From assembly GCA_030611315.1 (NCBI GenBank), contig JAUWPZ010000005.1, positions 1-54,779 of the forward strand: DNA of 54,779 nucleotides, read 5' to 3'. This document shows, one piece after another, positions 1 through 8,353 of this stretch. Under the pieces are notes generated by a model. It had not been told where the DNA came from. It searched no databases and saw nothing but the letters and a program-made list of their open reading frames with translations. Within the stretch, counting starts at the first letter, position 1. Each line of letters begins with the position of its first letter. The DNA is from Sedimentisphaerales bacterium. GTDB lineage: Bacteria > Planctomycetota > Phycisphaerae > Sedimentisphaerales > Anaerobacaceae. The translations under genes were made by a program, and so were the position numbers.

Positions 1-112
1 TCATGCTGTCCGTAAGGACTCCATAGGAGAGCGGAGCGAAGCATCCGGCTTTAGCAATACAACTACTTTCAATGTGCAATTGAGATTCTTCACTTCGTTC
101 AGAATGACAAGC
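1..112. repeat. Degenerate copy of an interspersed inverted-repeat family
   Basis: The left edge holds no gene. Positions 85-111 read GATTCTTCACTTCGTTCAG followed by AATGAC, which on the minus strand is GTCATTCTGAACGAAGTGAAG. The same type of sequence bounds the element at 43305-43404. The part near positions 6-50 (GTCCGTAAGGACT, then GGAGCGAAGCAT) looks like a diverged second arm. Calling it one element is inference from that resemblance. It lies about 55 bases past the end of the minus-strand comEC gene. Confidence 0.45.
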
Positions 113-164
113 TACATATTCAATCATGACACACTATTAGTTTTGATTATCAAATCCTGCAAGG

Positions 165-2780
165 TCAACGTTTGACCGATGGCGTAAATGTTGAGGTTGT
201 AATAGTCCCGTCTTTACAGACGCACACAGTAATAGCGCCATCTTTAGGCGTATAGAACGATTTTGCCTCGTTGTTTTGCCTGACCGCCCGGAGCCTTTGG
301 TACTGCATTCGGTCACAGCTATAAATCAAAATATCCGCGTTGAGCTTTTCGAGGAAATCGGGTTCTGAGGTTGTGGTTGAGCCGTGATGAGGGACCACGA
401 CGACGTCGGCTGTCAGGTCGGGGTACAGACGGAAAAGCTCTTTTTGTGCAAACTTCTCGATGTCGGAGCACAAGAGTATTTTTGTTCCGGCAAATTCGAG
501 CAATGAAACCAGCGATTTGTCGTTATCGTTTAATTGGTCATATTGAGAGAGTTGTTTGCCCGGCCAGAGTATTTTTATCTCAGCACTGGTGTTTAAATTT
601 AATTCTTGTATCAGGGGTTTAATTTCGAGACCATGCTCATTGAGAGAGTCTGAGAGGAATTTTGCCGTGCCCCAATAGTCGGCCTTGTCGAGAAAAGGAG
701 CGTTGGCATAAATACCGCCGACCGTGCAGTATTCTGCGATTTCGGGGATTCCATTGATATGGTCTATGTCGTCGTGGCTTATGATAACGGCGTCTATTTT
801 GCTTATTCCGCTGTAGTTCAAAAAGGGTACGACGATTTTTCTGCCGATGTCGCTTCTGTGCAGAGAGCCGGCATCGAACAGGATGGTTGCCTTGCCGGGG
901 AGCCGGACGAATACGGCCTGGCCGTGGCTGACGTCGAGACAGGTAACGACTAATTGGGAGCGATGCGTCCTTTGCCATTTTGTGGCGCCGAGGAAAATAA
1001 TTATTGAAAGAAGCGCTGCGGTGCAGAGCAGTTTTTTTATCAAGGGACGCCGAAGGTGGACAAAAGCGACGAAGAGAACAAGGCAGTAATACAGGATTAC
1101 CGGGGCAAGCGGGACGTGGCCTATTAGTGTGTGGGAGATATCAATATGCGCGAGCAGCTTGACGACCCAGATGAGAGAATCGGACAGGCCGGTGACGACG
1201 ACGCCCAGGGCCGAACCGGCTGTGGGTAACAGGAAGAACAGGACTATCTTCAAAAATCCAAATGTTAGAATGGCGCCGACGAGTGGGAAAACTAATACCG
1301 TCCAGACGCTGGTAAGCGGGTTGATTGTATGGAAGTGGTAGAGCAGAATGCCTGCACCGCCGAGCCAGGCTGTAATGCCTGTGGACAATAATCGCAGTAA
1401 ATATGGGCCCGGCCTGGCGATTATGCGGTAAAATGGTTTTGTTTTCGGGGCTTTTGCAAACCAGGGATGGGACGTTATTATTTCATATAGAAAGAAGTGG
1501 ATTCGCTCGCAAAAAAGCACAAGACCAAGCACGGTTGCGAAGGACAATTGCCAGCCTGCTTCGAACAGATTCGTCGGGCGTATGAGCAGCAGGATTATCG
1601 CCGCCAACGATAATGTGTTGGTGGAATTAGAATGACGGCGGAAGAGATATGATGCGCAGAAAACCCAGCCAATAATCGCCGCTCTTACGGTGGGAGCTCG
1701 CGGCGGAACTACGAGTAAGAAGACGGCTATCGCAATTATGCAGACAATCGCACGAGCACGCTTCAGTAACCCTGCCGTTTTACATAGCCACCAGATAATC
1801 CCCACCAAAATACCAAGATGCATTCCGGAAAGGCTGATAAAGTGGAGCAGGCCTGTTTTGCTAAAAGCCTTGTAAGTATCGCTGTCGATATTTCGCCGGT
1901 AGCCCAGCAGCAATGCTTCTAACAGGCCTCGGCTTTGCTCGTCGATAGACAGGTCACCGACGAGCGCCTGATTGGCTGTTTGCCTTATCTTACTTTTGAT
2001 TTTTGTAAAATAATCCGGCCATCGGTCATTCTTGGCGGCTTGAAGAATCTCAATGCCCTGGCGTGATTTGACCGACGCCGCAATAAGGACGTTCTTTAGG
2101 GTAAGGTATTCGGCGATGTTGAACTGGCCTGGATTGGTGGGCGGCCTGAATGTGTCGAGCCAGCAGTATGCCTGTATGTAGTCGCCTGCTTTTAAGTCCA
2201 GGACCGGCTCATCGACCTGCACTCGTATCGTGCCGGCTGCCTTTGCCCAGCCGGTGACGGCTTCTACCTCGGTAAGCTGAAGATAGAAACTACTGGTGGG
2301 GTCGGTGGGCTTGAATCGGGCGAATTTCCAGTTTCGGTTTGTGTTGGTGTACGGCTCGGTGATAATGATGCCGCGGATAGTTGCCATACTCGGCTCATCG
2401 GAAGCGAAGTTTCGGATGTCATTTGGTTTTGGCCGGTAATAGCTTGTCAGCCGAATCGCACCGAGGCATACGAAGCAGATAAGAGCTAAGTACGCCAAGG
2501 CGTATTGGTGATTGGTGAGTTGTGATTGGTAATTGGTGAGTTGTGAGTGGTGATTAGAACGGTATTGGATGATAAAGAAGAGTACGGCTGCAGTTGTGAG
2601 CAGGGCGAGCAGTGTTAACCAAATTGAGATTTGTAAGTCGAACGCGCTTTGCAGAAGAATTCCCGTTATAAGGCCAACTGCGGCGAAGAGGAGGGGAGAA
2701 GTGCTGATTATTCGCTTGTGAACGTTTCTGCCGGCGAGCTGCTCGTCGATAAGTGCCAGTTTCCGCGCGATATCTTCCAT
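165..2780 (-). CDS. comEC: ComEC/Rec2 family DNA-uptake channel protein
   Basis: An 871-residue inner-membrane protein with the full ComEC architecture: N-terminal membrane segments and an OB-like DUF4131 region (about residues 30-235), the polytopic Competence domain (about 285-560, including FISLSGMHLGILVG), and a C-terminal metallo-beta-lactamase-like domain (about 609-850). The last has a metal-site motif SHDDIDHING near 668-677 and a later VVPHHGS motif. In the family it carries single-stranded DNA across the inner membrane during transformation, and the C-terminal domain is a probable nuclease. The ATG at 2780 is the only good start. It is transcribed alone, divergent from the hydrolase gene to its right. 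Oddity: residues 75-92, a loop between early membrane helices, are encoded by a near-tandem short-word repeat (positions 2505-2558). No pilus or comEA genes lie nearby, so competence itself is not shown. Confidence 0.93.
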   Translation of the reverse strand: MEDIARKLALIDEQLAGRNVHKRIISTSPLLFAAVGLITGILLQSAFDLQISIWLTLLALLTTAAVLFFIIQYRSNHHSQLTNYQSQLTNHQYALAYLALICFVCLGAIRLTSYYRPKPNDIRNFASDEPSMATIRGIIITEPYTNTNRNWKFARFKPTDPTSSFYLQLTEVEAVTGWAKAAGTIRVQVDEPVLDLKAGDYIQAYCWLDTFRPPTNPGQFNIAEYLTLKNVLIAASVKSRQGIEILQAAKNDRWPDYFTKIKSKIRQTANQALVGDLSIDEQSRGLLEALLLGYRRNIDSDTYKAFSKTGLLHFISLSGMHLGILVGIIWWLCKTAGLLKRARAIVCIIAIAVFLLVVPPRAPTVRAAIIGWVFCASYLFRRHSNSTNTLSLAAIILLLIRPTNLFEAGWQLSFATVLGLVLFCERIHFFLYEIITSHPWFAKAPKTKPFYRIIARPGPYLLRLLSTGITAWLGGAGILLYHFHTINPLTSVWTVLVFPLVGAILTFGFLKIVLFFLLPTAGSALGVVVTGLSDSLIWVVKLLAHIDISHTLIGHVPLAPVILYYCLVLFVAFVHLRRPLIKKLLCTAALLSIIIFLGATKWQRTHRSQLVVTCLDVSHGQAVFVRLPGKATILFDAGSLHRSDIGRKIVVPFLNYSGISKIDAVIISHDDIDHINGIPEIAEYCTVGGIYANAPFLDKADYWGTAKFLSDSLNEHGLEIKPLIQELNLNTSAEIKILWPGKQLSQYDQLNDNDKSLVSLLEFAGTKILLCSDIEKFAQKELFRLYPDLTADVVVVPHHGSTTTSEPDFLEKLNADILIYSCDRMQYQRLRAVRQNNEAKSFYTPKDGAITVCVCKDGTITTSTFTPSVKR
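2505..2558 (-). repeat. Short-word tandem repeat inside comEC
   Basis: On the plus strand this stretch reads as variants of GTGATTGGTGAGTT repeated about three times (GTGATTGGTGAGTTGTGATT, then GGTAATTGGTGAGTTGTGAG). It stays in frame and encodes a polar segment, HSQLTN-YQ-SQLTNHQ, between hydrophobic helices. Similar word repeats fill spacers elsewhere in the window, so this is probably a spacer-type repeat that arose in or invaded the gene and was kept because it is in frame and falls in a loop. Confidence 0.7.
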
Positions 2781-3251
2781 AGCTGGATAGACTACAGACT
2801 TGAGACCTGAGACTCAAGGATAATTTTGCCGCAGAGGTCGCAGAGAATAAGAGCCACCTATGAAGAGCTCGGAGTCAAGTAATACTTTTCCTGTCGCCCT
2901 AATTTTTCTTTTTCGAGGGCATCCTACTTTCGCAGTCAGTTCTACCGGTATAGTTGCTCTTATCCTAATATTTGAACAGCCAATTTTTCGGCGTTCGGAG
3001 TTGTGCTCAGTAATCTCAGAGGGCATCAATAATCTGATTCGATTTGCGGGCAATCGTATAAACGTTGCCAACCACAGAGGGCACAGAGGCCTCAGAGAAA
3101 GATTCTCTCCGTTATAGGCTATACGATGTGCGCTAAATGCTAAATTGCCAAACTCAAAACTAATATTGCCTGGGAGTGGCCGAGGAGTTACAATGCAAAG
3201 CAGTTTTTGAGCGTATGAATCAGTTGGCGTGTGAGATGCAAAGGATTGCAA
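2781..3251. other. Gap between divergent genes, no supported gene
   Basis: It separates comEC (minus) from the DUF5703 hydrolase (plus). It holds fragments of the CAGAGG-type word repeat at about 2826-2855 (CCGCAGAGGTCGCAGAG) and 3068-3105 (CCACAGAGGGCACAGAGG). Open frames on both strands (2860-3117 plus, 2814-3410 minus) translate these repeats and show no domain, signal peptide or ribosome-binding site, so I do not call them genes. Promoters for both flanking genes must lie here, but I cannot place them with confidence. Confidence 0.5.
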
Positions 3252-6182
3252 ATGAATAAGAAGATGTATTTTTCGGCGTTGTGTATAATCGCTCTTTCGG
3301 CTGCGAATAGCCTGTGCGGCATTAGCAGTAAGGTGGAAGATGTTTCGAGTCTTATCTATGGTAATCCTGACCTGCCGGTGGACAAGTACAACGTTGTCTG
3401 GACGACGCACAGCGGCGATTCTTCCGGCTCGATGCCCATCGGCAACGGCGATATCGGCCTGAACCTCTGGGTCGAAAAGAGCGGGGACCTGCTCTTTTAT
3501 ATCAGCAAGACCGATTCCTGGAGCGAGAATGCACGGCTGCTCAAATTAGGGATGGTGCGGATTAAGCTCAATCCTGCCCTGGACGTTACAGAAAAATCCT
3601 TTCACCATACGCTGGAGCTGCGCAGAGGGCGAATTGTGATTAAAGCCGGCCAGGGAGCGAAGCGCAAGGAGCTGATAGTATGGGTGGATGCGAATCGGCC
3701 GGTAATTCACGTCGAGGCCGAAGGCGCTGAGCCCTTTCGTATGGAGGCCAGGCTTGAGATATGGCGATCGAAGCAGCGCGAGCTCTCGCCGGGCGAGGCC
3801 AACAGCGCTCGCGGGCTGACCCGCAGCGACCGGAATGTTTATCCGATCATTGTCTATCCCGATACTATCGTGTCCGGGCAAGGCGATCGCCTTGTGTGGT
3901 ATCATCGCAACGAAAAATCCTGCTATGCCGTAACGCTGAAAAATCAGCACCTCGGCGAGCTGCTGGGCAAATATCCCGACCCGCTTATGCACCGCACATT
4001 CGGGGGGGTCATCAAGGGCGATGGGCTAAGCGCGGTTGACGATAAGACGCTCGCATCGAGCAGGCCGAGCAGTCGTTTTGTGGTTTCGATTCATCCGCTG
4101 ACGGCGCAGACCGAATCGAGCGATGCCTGGCTGGAAATGCTCGACAAGCAAATAAAGACGACCGAGAAAGTACACCTGGAGGCCGCGCGGGCCGAGCACT
4201 TTGCGTGGTGGCGTGAGTTCTGGAATCGCAGTTGGATTTGGGTATCCGGCGGCTCGCTGTCGCAGGAGATAACTACTAATACGCTACCTTTGCGAATCGG
4301 GGCCGACAGCAGCGGACAGAACCGATTCAAGGGGCATATTGCCCGGGCGATGATTTATAACAGGGCTTTGAAACACAAGGAAATGGCTTTTCTGGCAAAG
4401 AATCCTGACTTTGAAATCACAGATAGTCTTGTCGGCGATTGGAAATTTGAGACAGCTCCGCACGATGGAGTATTTGCAAATAAGGCCGATAGCGAATTGC
4501 CGGCAAAAATCGTCGGCCAGGTCGGCATAGTCGAGCATGAAGGCCGAAAATGTGCTAAGTTTGACGGCAAAGGCTATATCGAGGTCGCTCATAACACGAA
4601 GCTGGACCTTGCAAACGGCTTTACAGTAGCGGCGTGGATCGCGCCGGAGAAATTGGGCGGCGGCGGTGGAAGAATAATCGATAAATCTCTGGCCGGTACA
4701 TCCAACGGCTACCTGCTCGATACGCATCCGGGCAATTCGCTGCGGCTGATTGTCGAGTCGATGACCTTGACGAGAGATGCGAAGATTGAGCCGGGCGAGT
4801 GGGTGCATGTCGCCGCGGTTTATGAGGCTCATGGGGGACAGGGTAAGCTGTACATAAACGACGTTGTTGCGGCTTCGGAGACGACTACTTCCGAGGCAAG
4901 CTTCGTATCGAGGGGTTATGTCCTGCAGCGCTGGGTCAATGCCTGCGGCGGCAGGGGTGCGTATCCTATCAAGTTCAACGGCTCGATTTTTACGGTCGAT
5001 GCGCAGGTCGGCAGCGAGCATTATGACGGTGACTATCGGCGGTGGGGCGGGATGTTCTGGTGGCAGAATACCCGCCTGCCTTACTGGTCGATGCTGGCAT
5101 CGGGTGATTTCGACCTGATGGGCCCGTTGTTTCGGATGTACAAAAGCTCGCTCGGCCTGTGCCGGGACAAGACGAGGATGTATTACGGGCATGAGGGGGC
5201 GTTTTTCCCGGAGACAATGTATTTCTGGGGCACGAACGGGAATTGCGATTTTGGCTGGGGACACAAAGGGCCGGAAACGGTAAACCGGTATATCCGACGT
5301 GAATGGCAGGGTGGCATCGAGCTGACCGCGATGATGCTCGATTACTACGATATTACGCAGGACAAGAAGTTTCTCAGCGAGATGCTTTTACCGCACGCCG
5401 ACGAAACTATCACTTTCTACGACCGGCATTGGAAGCGCAACGAAAACGGCAGGATTCATTTCGAGCCGGCCCAGGCCCTCGAAACGTGGTGGGTCTGCGC
5501 GAATCCGTTGCCGGAGGTGGCGGGGCTGCGATATGTGATAGGGCGATTGCTGGAGGTTGCGAAAGGTACGGCGGCTGAGTCGCAGATGGCGGCCTGGCGA
5601 AAAACGCTGGACGATTTGCCGGCGGTGCCGTTAAAGCAGGAGGATGGCAAAAGCTTTTTGCTGCCGGCGGAAAAATTCAGCGAGCATCGTAACTCTGAGA
5701 ATCCGGAATTATACGCGATTTTTCCGTATCGCTTGTACGGACTGGCGGCAGGGGGGATGAAGACGGGGCTTGAGACCTGGCGGCGTCGCAGGGTCAAAGG
5801 GTCGGTCGGATGGAGGCAGGATGCCATCCAGGCGGCATACTTGGGATTAGGTCAGCAGGCGGGAAAGTATGTGAGCGGTAATTTTTCGACGTGGCACAGC
5901 GGGAGCCGATTCCCGGCGTTTTGGGGGCCGAACTTCGACTGGGTTCCGGACCAGGACCACGGCTCGGTGGCGATGACGGCCCTGCAGAGGATGCTGCTGC
6001 AGTGCGAAGGCCGGAAAATACTGGTGCTGCCCGCATGGCCGGCAGAGTGGGACGTGGATTTCAAACTGCACGCGCCGATGAACACGACCGTCGAGGGTGT
6101 ATATCGGCGTGGTGAAATGAAGAGTTTGAAAGTAACGCCCGAGCGGCGCCGCAGTGACGTGCAATTATTCGAACCACAATAG
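3252..6182 (+). CDS. Secreted DUF5703-type glycoside hydrolase with inserted, permuted LamG domain
   Basis: About 976 residues from the ATG at 3252. That start gives a clean signal peptide (MNKKMYFSALCIIALSAAN, ending near SLCG); an ATG 21 bases upstream would add seven residues ahead of it. The N-terminal part (VVWTTHSGDSSGSMPIGNG, then GDIGLNLWVE) matches the DUF5703 fold seen next to GH95-like catalytic domains. The C-terminal part (REWQGGIELTAMMLDYYD, then HFEPAQALETWW) resembles a six-hairpin glycosidase barrel. A concanavalin/LamG carbohydrate-binding module interrupts the enzyme between FWNRSWIWVSGG and SRGYVLQRWVNACGGRG. Its strands are in permuted order: the usual LamG end (PLRIGADSSGQNRFKGHI) comes first at 4284-4388, and the usual start (GDWKFE, YIEVAHNTKLDL, WVHVAAVYE, KLYIND) follows at 4428-4880. 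Likely role: periplasmic or surface polysaccharide breakdown. Substrate unknown. It stops 17 bases before the oxidoreductase, so the two are probably co-transcribed. Confidence 0.82.
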   Translation: MNKKMYFSALCIIALSAANSLCGISSKVEDVSSLIYGNPDLPVDKYNVVWTTHSGDSSGSMPIGNGDIGLNLWVEKSGDLLFYISKTDSWSENARLLKLGMVRIKLNPALDVTEKSFHHTLELRRGRIVIKAGQGAKRKELIVWVDANRPVIHVEAEGAEPFRMEARLEIWRSKQRELSPGEANSARGLTRSDRNVYPIIVYPDTIVSGQGDRLVWYHRNEKSCYAVTLKNQHLGELLGKYPDPLMHRTFGGVIKGDGLSAVDDKTLASSRPSSRFVVSIHPLTAQTESSDAWLEMLDKQIKTTEKVHLEAARAEHFAWWREFWNRSWIWVSGGSLSQEITTNTLPLRIGADSSGQNRFKGHIARAMIYNRALKHKEMAFLAKNPDFEITDSLVGDWKFETAPHDGVFANKADSELPAKIVGQVGIVEHEGRKCAKFDGKGYIEVAHNTKLDLANGFTVAAWIAPEKLGGGGGRIIDKSLAGTSNGYLLDTHPGNSLRLIVESMTLTRDAKIEPGEWVHVAAVYEAHGGQGKLYINDVVAASETTTSEASFVSRGYVLQRWVNACGGRGAYPIKFNGSIFTVDAQVGSEHYDGDYRRWGGMFWWQNTRLPYWSMLASGDFDLMGPLFRMYKSSLGLCRDKTRMYYGHEGAFFPETMYFWGTNGNCDFGWGHKGPETVNRYIRREWQGGIELTAMMLDYYDITQDKKFLSEMLLPHADETITFYDRHWKRNENGRIHFEPAQALETWWVCANPLPEVAGLRYVIGRLLEVAKGTAAESQMAAWRKTLDDLPAVPLKQEDGKSFLLPAEKFSEHRNSENPELYAIFPYRLYGLAAGGMKTGLETWRRRRVKGSVGWRQDAIQAAYLGLGQQAGKYVSGNFSTWHSGSRFPAFWGPNFDWVPDQDHGSVAMTALQRMLLQCEGRKILVLPAWPAEWDVDFKLHAPMNTTVEGVYRRGEMKSLKVTPERRRSDVQLFEPQ

Positions 6183-6199
6183 AACACGGAGGAAAGCAG

Positions 6200-7261
6200 A
6201 TGAGCGAAGGCAAATTAAAAACAGCGATACTCGGTCTCAACAGGGAAGGTCAGCTACTTCTGGAAGCGGCATCGAAAATCGATTGTTTTCAGATTGAGGC
6301 GCTCGCGGATAAAGACGCCAACCTCGCCGAGCAATTAGCGGACCAATACAAGTGCATGGCGTTCGATGATTATCGGCAACTGATAATTGAGATGGATTCC
6401 CGTTTGCGTGGTAGTGACAAACGCTGCCTGCTCGTTGGCGCGGATATGTACACGTGCGATGAATATGTGCGGATGGCGATGAAAAAGAAATTCAACGTCC
6501 TCAAGTCGGCGCCGGCTGCGAGGACATTCGAGGAATCGGCTGAATTCGTTCGATTAGCAGATGAGCAGGGGACACATTTTTCCGTTGCCTGCCCGAGGCG
6601 ATATGCCGGCAGCTATCTTGCACTGCGAAAGTTTTTAGAGGAGGGGCGGCTCGAGCAGGTGTTTCTGATAGCGGCATTTTGCAGTTTCGCCGGGCGGCCC
6701 GTACCAAGCTGGCGGACGGACCCGAAGCTGGCCGGCGGGGGGGTGCTTCTGCACGATTGTTACGAGATGATAGACCAGATGATGTGGAACTTTCCTCTTC
6801 CGCAGCAGGTTTATTCGCTGAACACGAACCAGGCTGCGGATAAACAGCAGCGTTCGTATATGACGGAAGATACGGCGGTTTTGGCGATGAAGTTTTCCGA
6901 TACGCTTGTTGGCAACCTCGTGGCGTCCGGGAGGGATACGGTTTGGCCGAGATATGAATTCATAAAGGTATGCGGCAAGGACAGTATGGTGGTTGTTAAT
7001 GACACGAGGATGACGGTGCGGGATATCGAGGGCAAGGTCATCGAGGAGATGGACTACGACTACGAGGCGGTTGACTGCATGGCCGAGGCGCTGAAGAGTT
7101 TTGCCGGCAGTGTATTATCGCCCGAGGAAGAAGAGCTGCTCTGCAGCGGCAGAGAGAACCTCAAAAACATGGCCGTGATTGAGTCGGCGTATCTATCGGC
7201 TCGAACTGCGATGCCGGAAGAGCCGGGGAGGATATTGCAGATGGGAGAGGGGAGAATTTAG
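6200..7261 (+). CDS. Gfo/Idh/MocA family oxidoreductase
   Basis: 353 residues, usual length for the family. An N-terminal Rossmann fold (KTAILGLNREGQLLLEAA, IEALADKD) is followed by a Gfo/Idh C-terminal domain (FSVACPRRYAGSYLALRKF, then GGGVLLHDCYEMIDQMMW). Family members use NAD(P) to oxidise or reduce sugars and inositols. Here the classical EKP lysine motif is replaced by KSAPAARTFEES, so the catalytic residue or the activity may differ. The ATG at 6200 has the Shine-Dalgarno GGAGGAAA just upstream. It sits 17 bases after the DUF5703 hydrolase and probably processes a sugar released by it (inference). Residues 65-74 (MDSRLRGSDK) are encoded by a fragment of an interspersed palindromic repeat, lengthening the loop before the second nucleotide-fold strands. 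Confidence 0.85.
   Translation: MSEGKLKTAILGLNREGQLLLEAASKIDCFQIEALADKDANLAEQLADQYKCMAFDDYRQLIIEMDSRLRGSDKRCLLVGADMYTCDEYVRMAMKKKFNVLKSAPAARTFEESAEFVRLADEQGTHFSVACPRRYAGSYLALRKFLEEGRLEQVFLIAAFCSFAGRPVPSWRTDPKLAGGGVLLHDCYEMIDQMMWNFPLPQQVYSLNTNQAADKQQRSYMTEDTAVLAMKFSDTLVGNLVASGRDTVWPRYEFIKVCGKDSMVVVNDTRMTVRDIEGKVIEEMDYDYEAVDCMAEALKSFAGSVLSPEEEELLCSGRENLKNMAVIESAYLSARTAMPEEPGRILQMGEGRI
6393..6424 (+). repeat. Interspersed repeat fragment captured in coding sequence
   Basis: These 32 bases (TGGATTCCCGTTTGCGTGGT...) match 15590-15621 in the spacer after rnfB (TGGATTCCCGCTTGCGCGGG...) at 27 of 32 positions by eye. In the oxidoreductase it reads in frame as MDSRLRGSDK, the recognisable translation of this widespread repeat class. 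Confidence 0.75.
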
Positions 7262-7878
7262 AAGGCAGATAGCGGATAACGGACGACGGAAGGCAGAAGA
7301 AGTTAAAAGTTAAAAGGTAAAAGGCAAAAAGTTCGTGGTTCGTTGATAGTATCTCGTGAAACGTGAAGCGTCCCTTCGCTCTGCTCGAGGGCAGGATTTC
7401 GTGTTGCGTTTTTTTCGCTTTAGCTCAATCTTCGATTTTTCAGCATCACTGCACCCAAGCCAAGCAGCAAAAGCGTGGTCGGTTCGGGGATAAACAGCGT
7501 TTAGCGTACAGCGTATAGGCCCCTGGACAGCGTGGAAACAGTAGAAATATATCTTTGACAAAGGCAAAGGTAAGATGTATTTTATTACAAGCAGGTGATT
7601 TTGAGGTATTAGACACGGATTTTGCCACGAATAACATAGAGAACAGAAGTCAGAAGACAGAGGACAGAAGACAGAGGACAGAAGAAGTCAAAATGCAAAA
7701 TCGGTGTAAAAATCAAAAAGTTATGCCATGAAGGAACTAAGGTGCAAAGGCACAAAGAAAGGATAGCCGCAGAGGACACAGACGTCGTCCCGAGCCCGTT
7801 CGGCTTCGCTCAGGGTAAAGTGCGCCGAGGGAGAACGTAGAGAAATAGTAAATACAAATTTAGTTTGGAGAAATTAGG
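7262..7878. other. 617-base spacer built of short-word repeats and a gene relic
   Basis: From left to right it holds an AGGCAGATAGCGGATAACGG-type run (7262-7300), a GTTAAAAGTTAAAAGGTAAA-type run (7300-7330), a CTCGTGAAACGTGAAGCG motif (7352-7369) of the kind seen in the rnfC-rnfD spacer, a minus-strand PEP-CTERM relic (7420-7500), an AGACAGAGGACAGAAGACAG run (7650-7690), and CCGCAGAGGACACAGA at about 7766. No intact gene is supported. The last bases (GGAGAAATTAGG) form the ribosome-binding site of the gene at 7879. Confidence 0.6.
7420..7500 (-). pseudogene. Relic of a PEP-CTERM sorting tail
   Basis: Read on the minus strand from 7500 to a TAA at 7420-7422, this encodes TLFIPEPTTLLLLGLGAVML followed by KNRRLS. 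That is a complete PEP-CTERM tail: IPEP motif, hydrophobic helix, and basic end. An in-frame stop (7501-7503) lies immediately upstream, and the preceding bases are low-complexity sequence (ACGCTGTACGCTAAACGCTG). The body of the secreted protein is therefore gone or cut off. PEP-CTERM tails target exported proteins for exosortase processing. Compare the intact tail in the gene at 53769. Confidence 0.7.
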
Positions 7879-8298
7879 ATGAAAAATAATATCTATATTA
7901 TTGTCATAGTCGCGTGCTTACTTTTGGCCGGCATCATAGGTTATAAGTACACTTTCAGCTCCGGCGGTGGCGGTGGCGGCATTGAAAGCATCCCGGCCGA
8001 CTCGATGATTTGGGTCAAGTGCAGGAACCCCGCCTGTAAGGCCGAGTACGAGATGAGCCAGAGGGATTTCCTGGAGTATCAAAGAGAGAACTTCGACCCA
8101 CTCGCCAGGGTTGCGCCGGCGCTTGTCTGCAAAGAGTGTAGCGAGAAAAGTATTTATGAAGCTGTAAAATGCGGGAATCCGAGCTGCGGTATAGTTTTCG
8201 AGAAGGACAGCGTTCCCAATGATTTTTCAGACCGCTGCCCGAAGTGTGGTTTTAGCAAGATGGAAGATGACAGAAAACGCGCTCTGAAAGGCAGATGA
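7879..8298 (+). CDS. Small membrane-anchored zinc-ribbon protein, function unknown
   Basis: 139 residues. An N-terminal hydrophobic segment (YIIVIVACLLLAGIIGYKY) is followed by a glycine run (SSGGGGGG) and a soluble part with four CxxC-like pairs: CRNPAC, CKEC, CGNPSC and CPKC. The pairing suggests two zinc ribbons, one for CRNPAC with CKEC and one for CGNPSC with CPKC. The probable topology is a single anchor with the ribbons on one side of the membrane; which side is unclear. The ATG at 7879 has a GGAG-AAATTAGG ribosome-binding region. It stands alone between repeat-rich spacers. I do not recognise a named family. Confidence 0.75.
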   Translation: MKNNIYIIVIVACLLLAGIIGYKYTFSSGGGGGGIESIPADSMIWVKCRNPACKAEYEMSQRDFLEYQRENFDPLARVAPALVCKECSEKSIYEAVKCGNPSCGIVFEKDSVPNDFSDRCPKCGFSKMEDDRKRALKGR

Positions 8299-8353
8299 GG
8301 AAAGAATACAGAATACAGAAGTCAGAAGACGCGGAGAAATATTCGATGGGTGA

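Noticed and set aside
2814-3410. 198-codon open frame on the minus strand between comEC and the hydrolase
   Set aside because: It overlaps the hydrolase signal peptide, partly translates CAGAGG-type repeats and has no supporting motif.
4284-5264. 326-codon open frame on the minus strand
   Set aside because: It lies wholly within the DUF5703 hydrolase gene, has no domain or ribosome-binding site, and reflects that gene's codon use.
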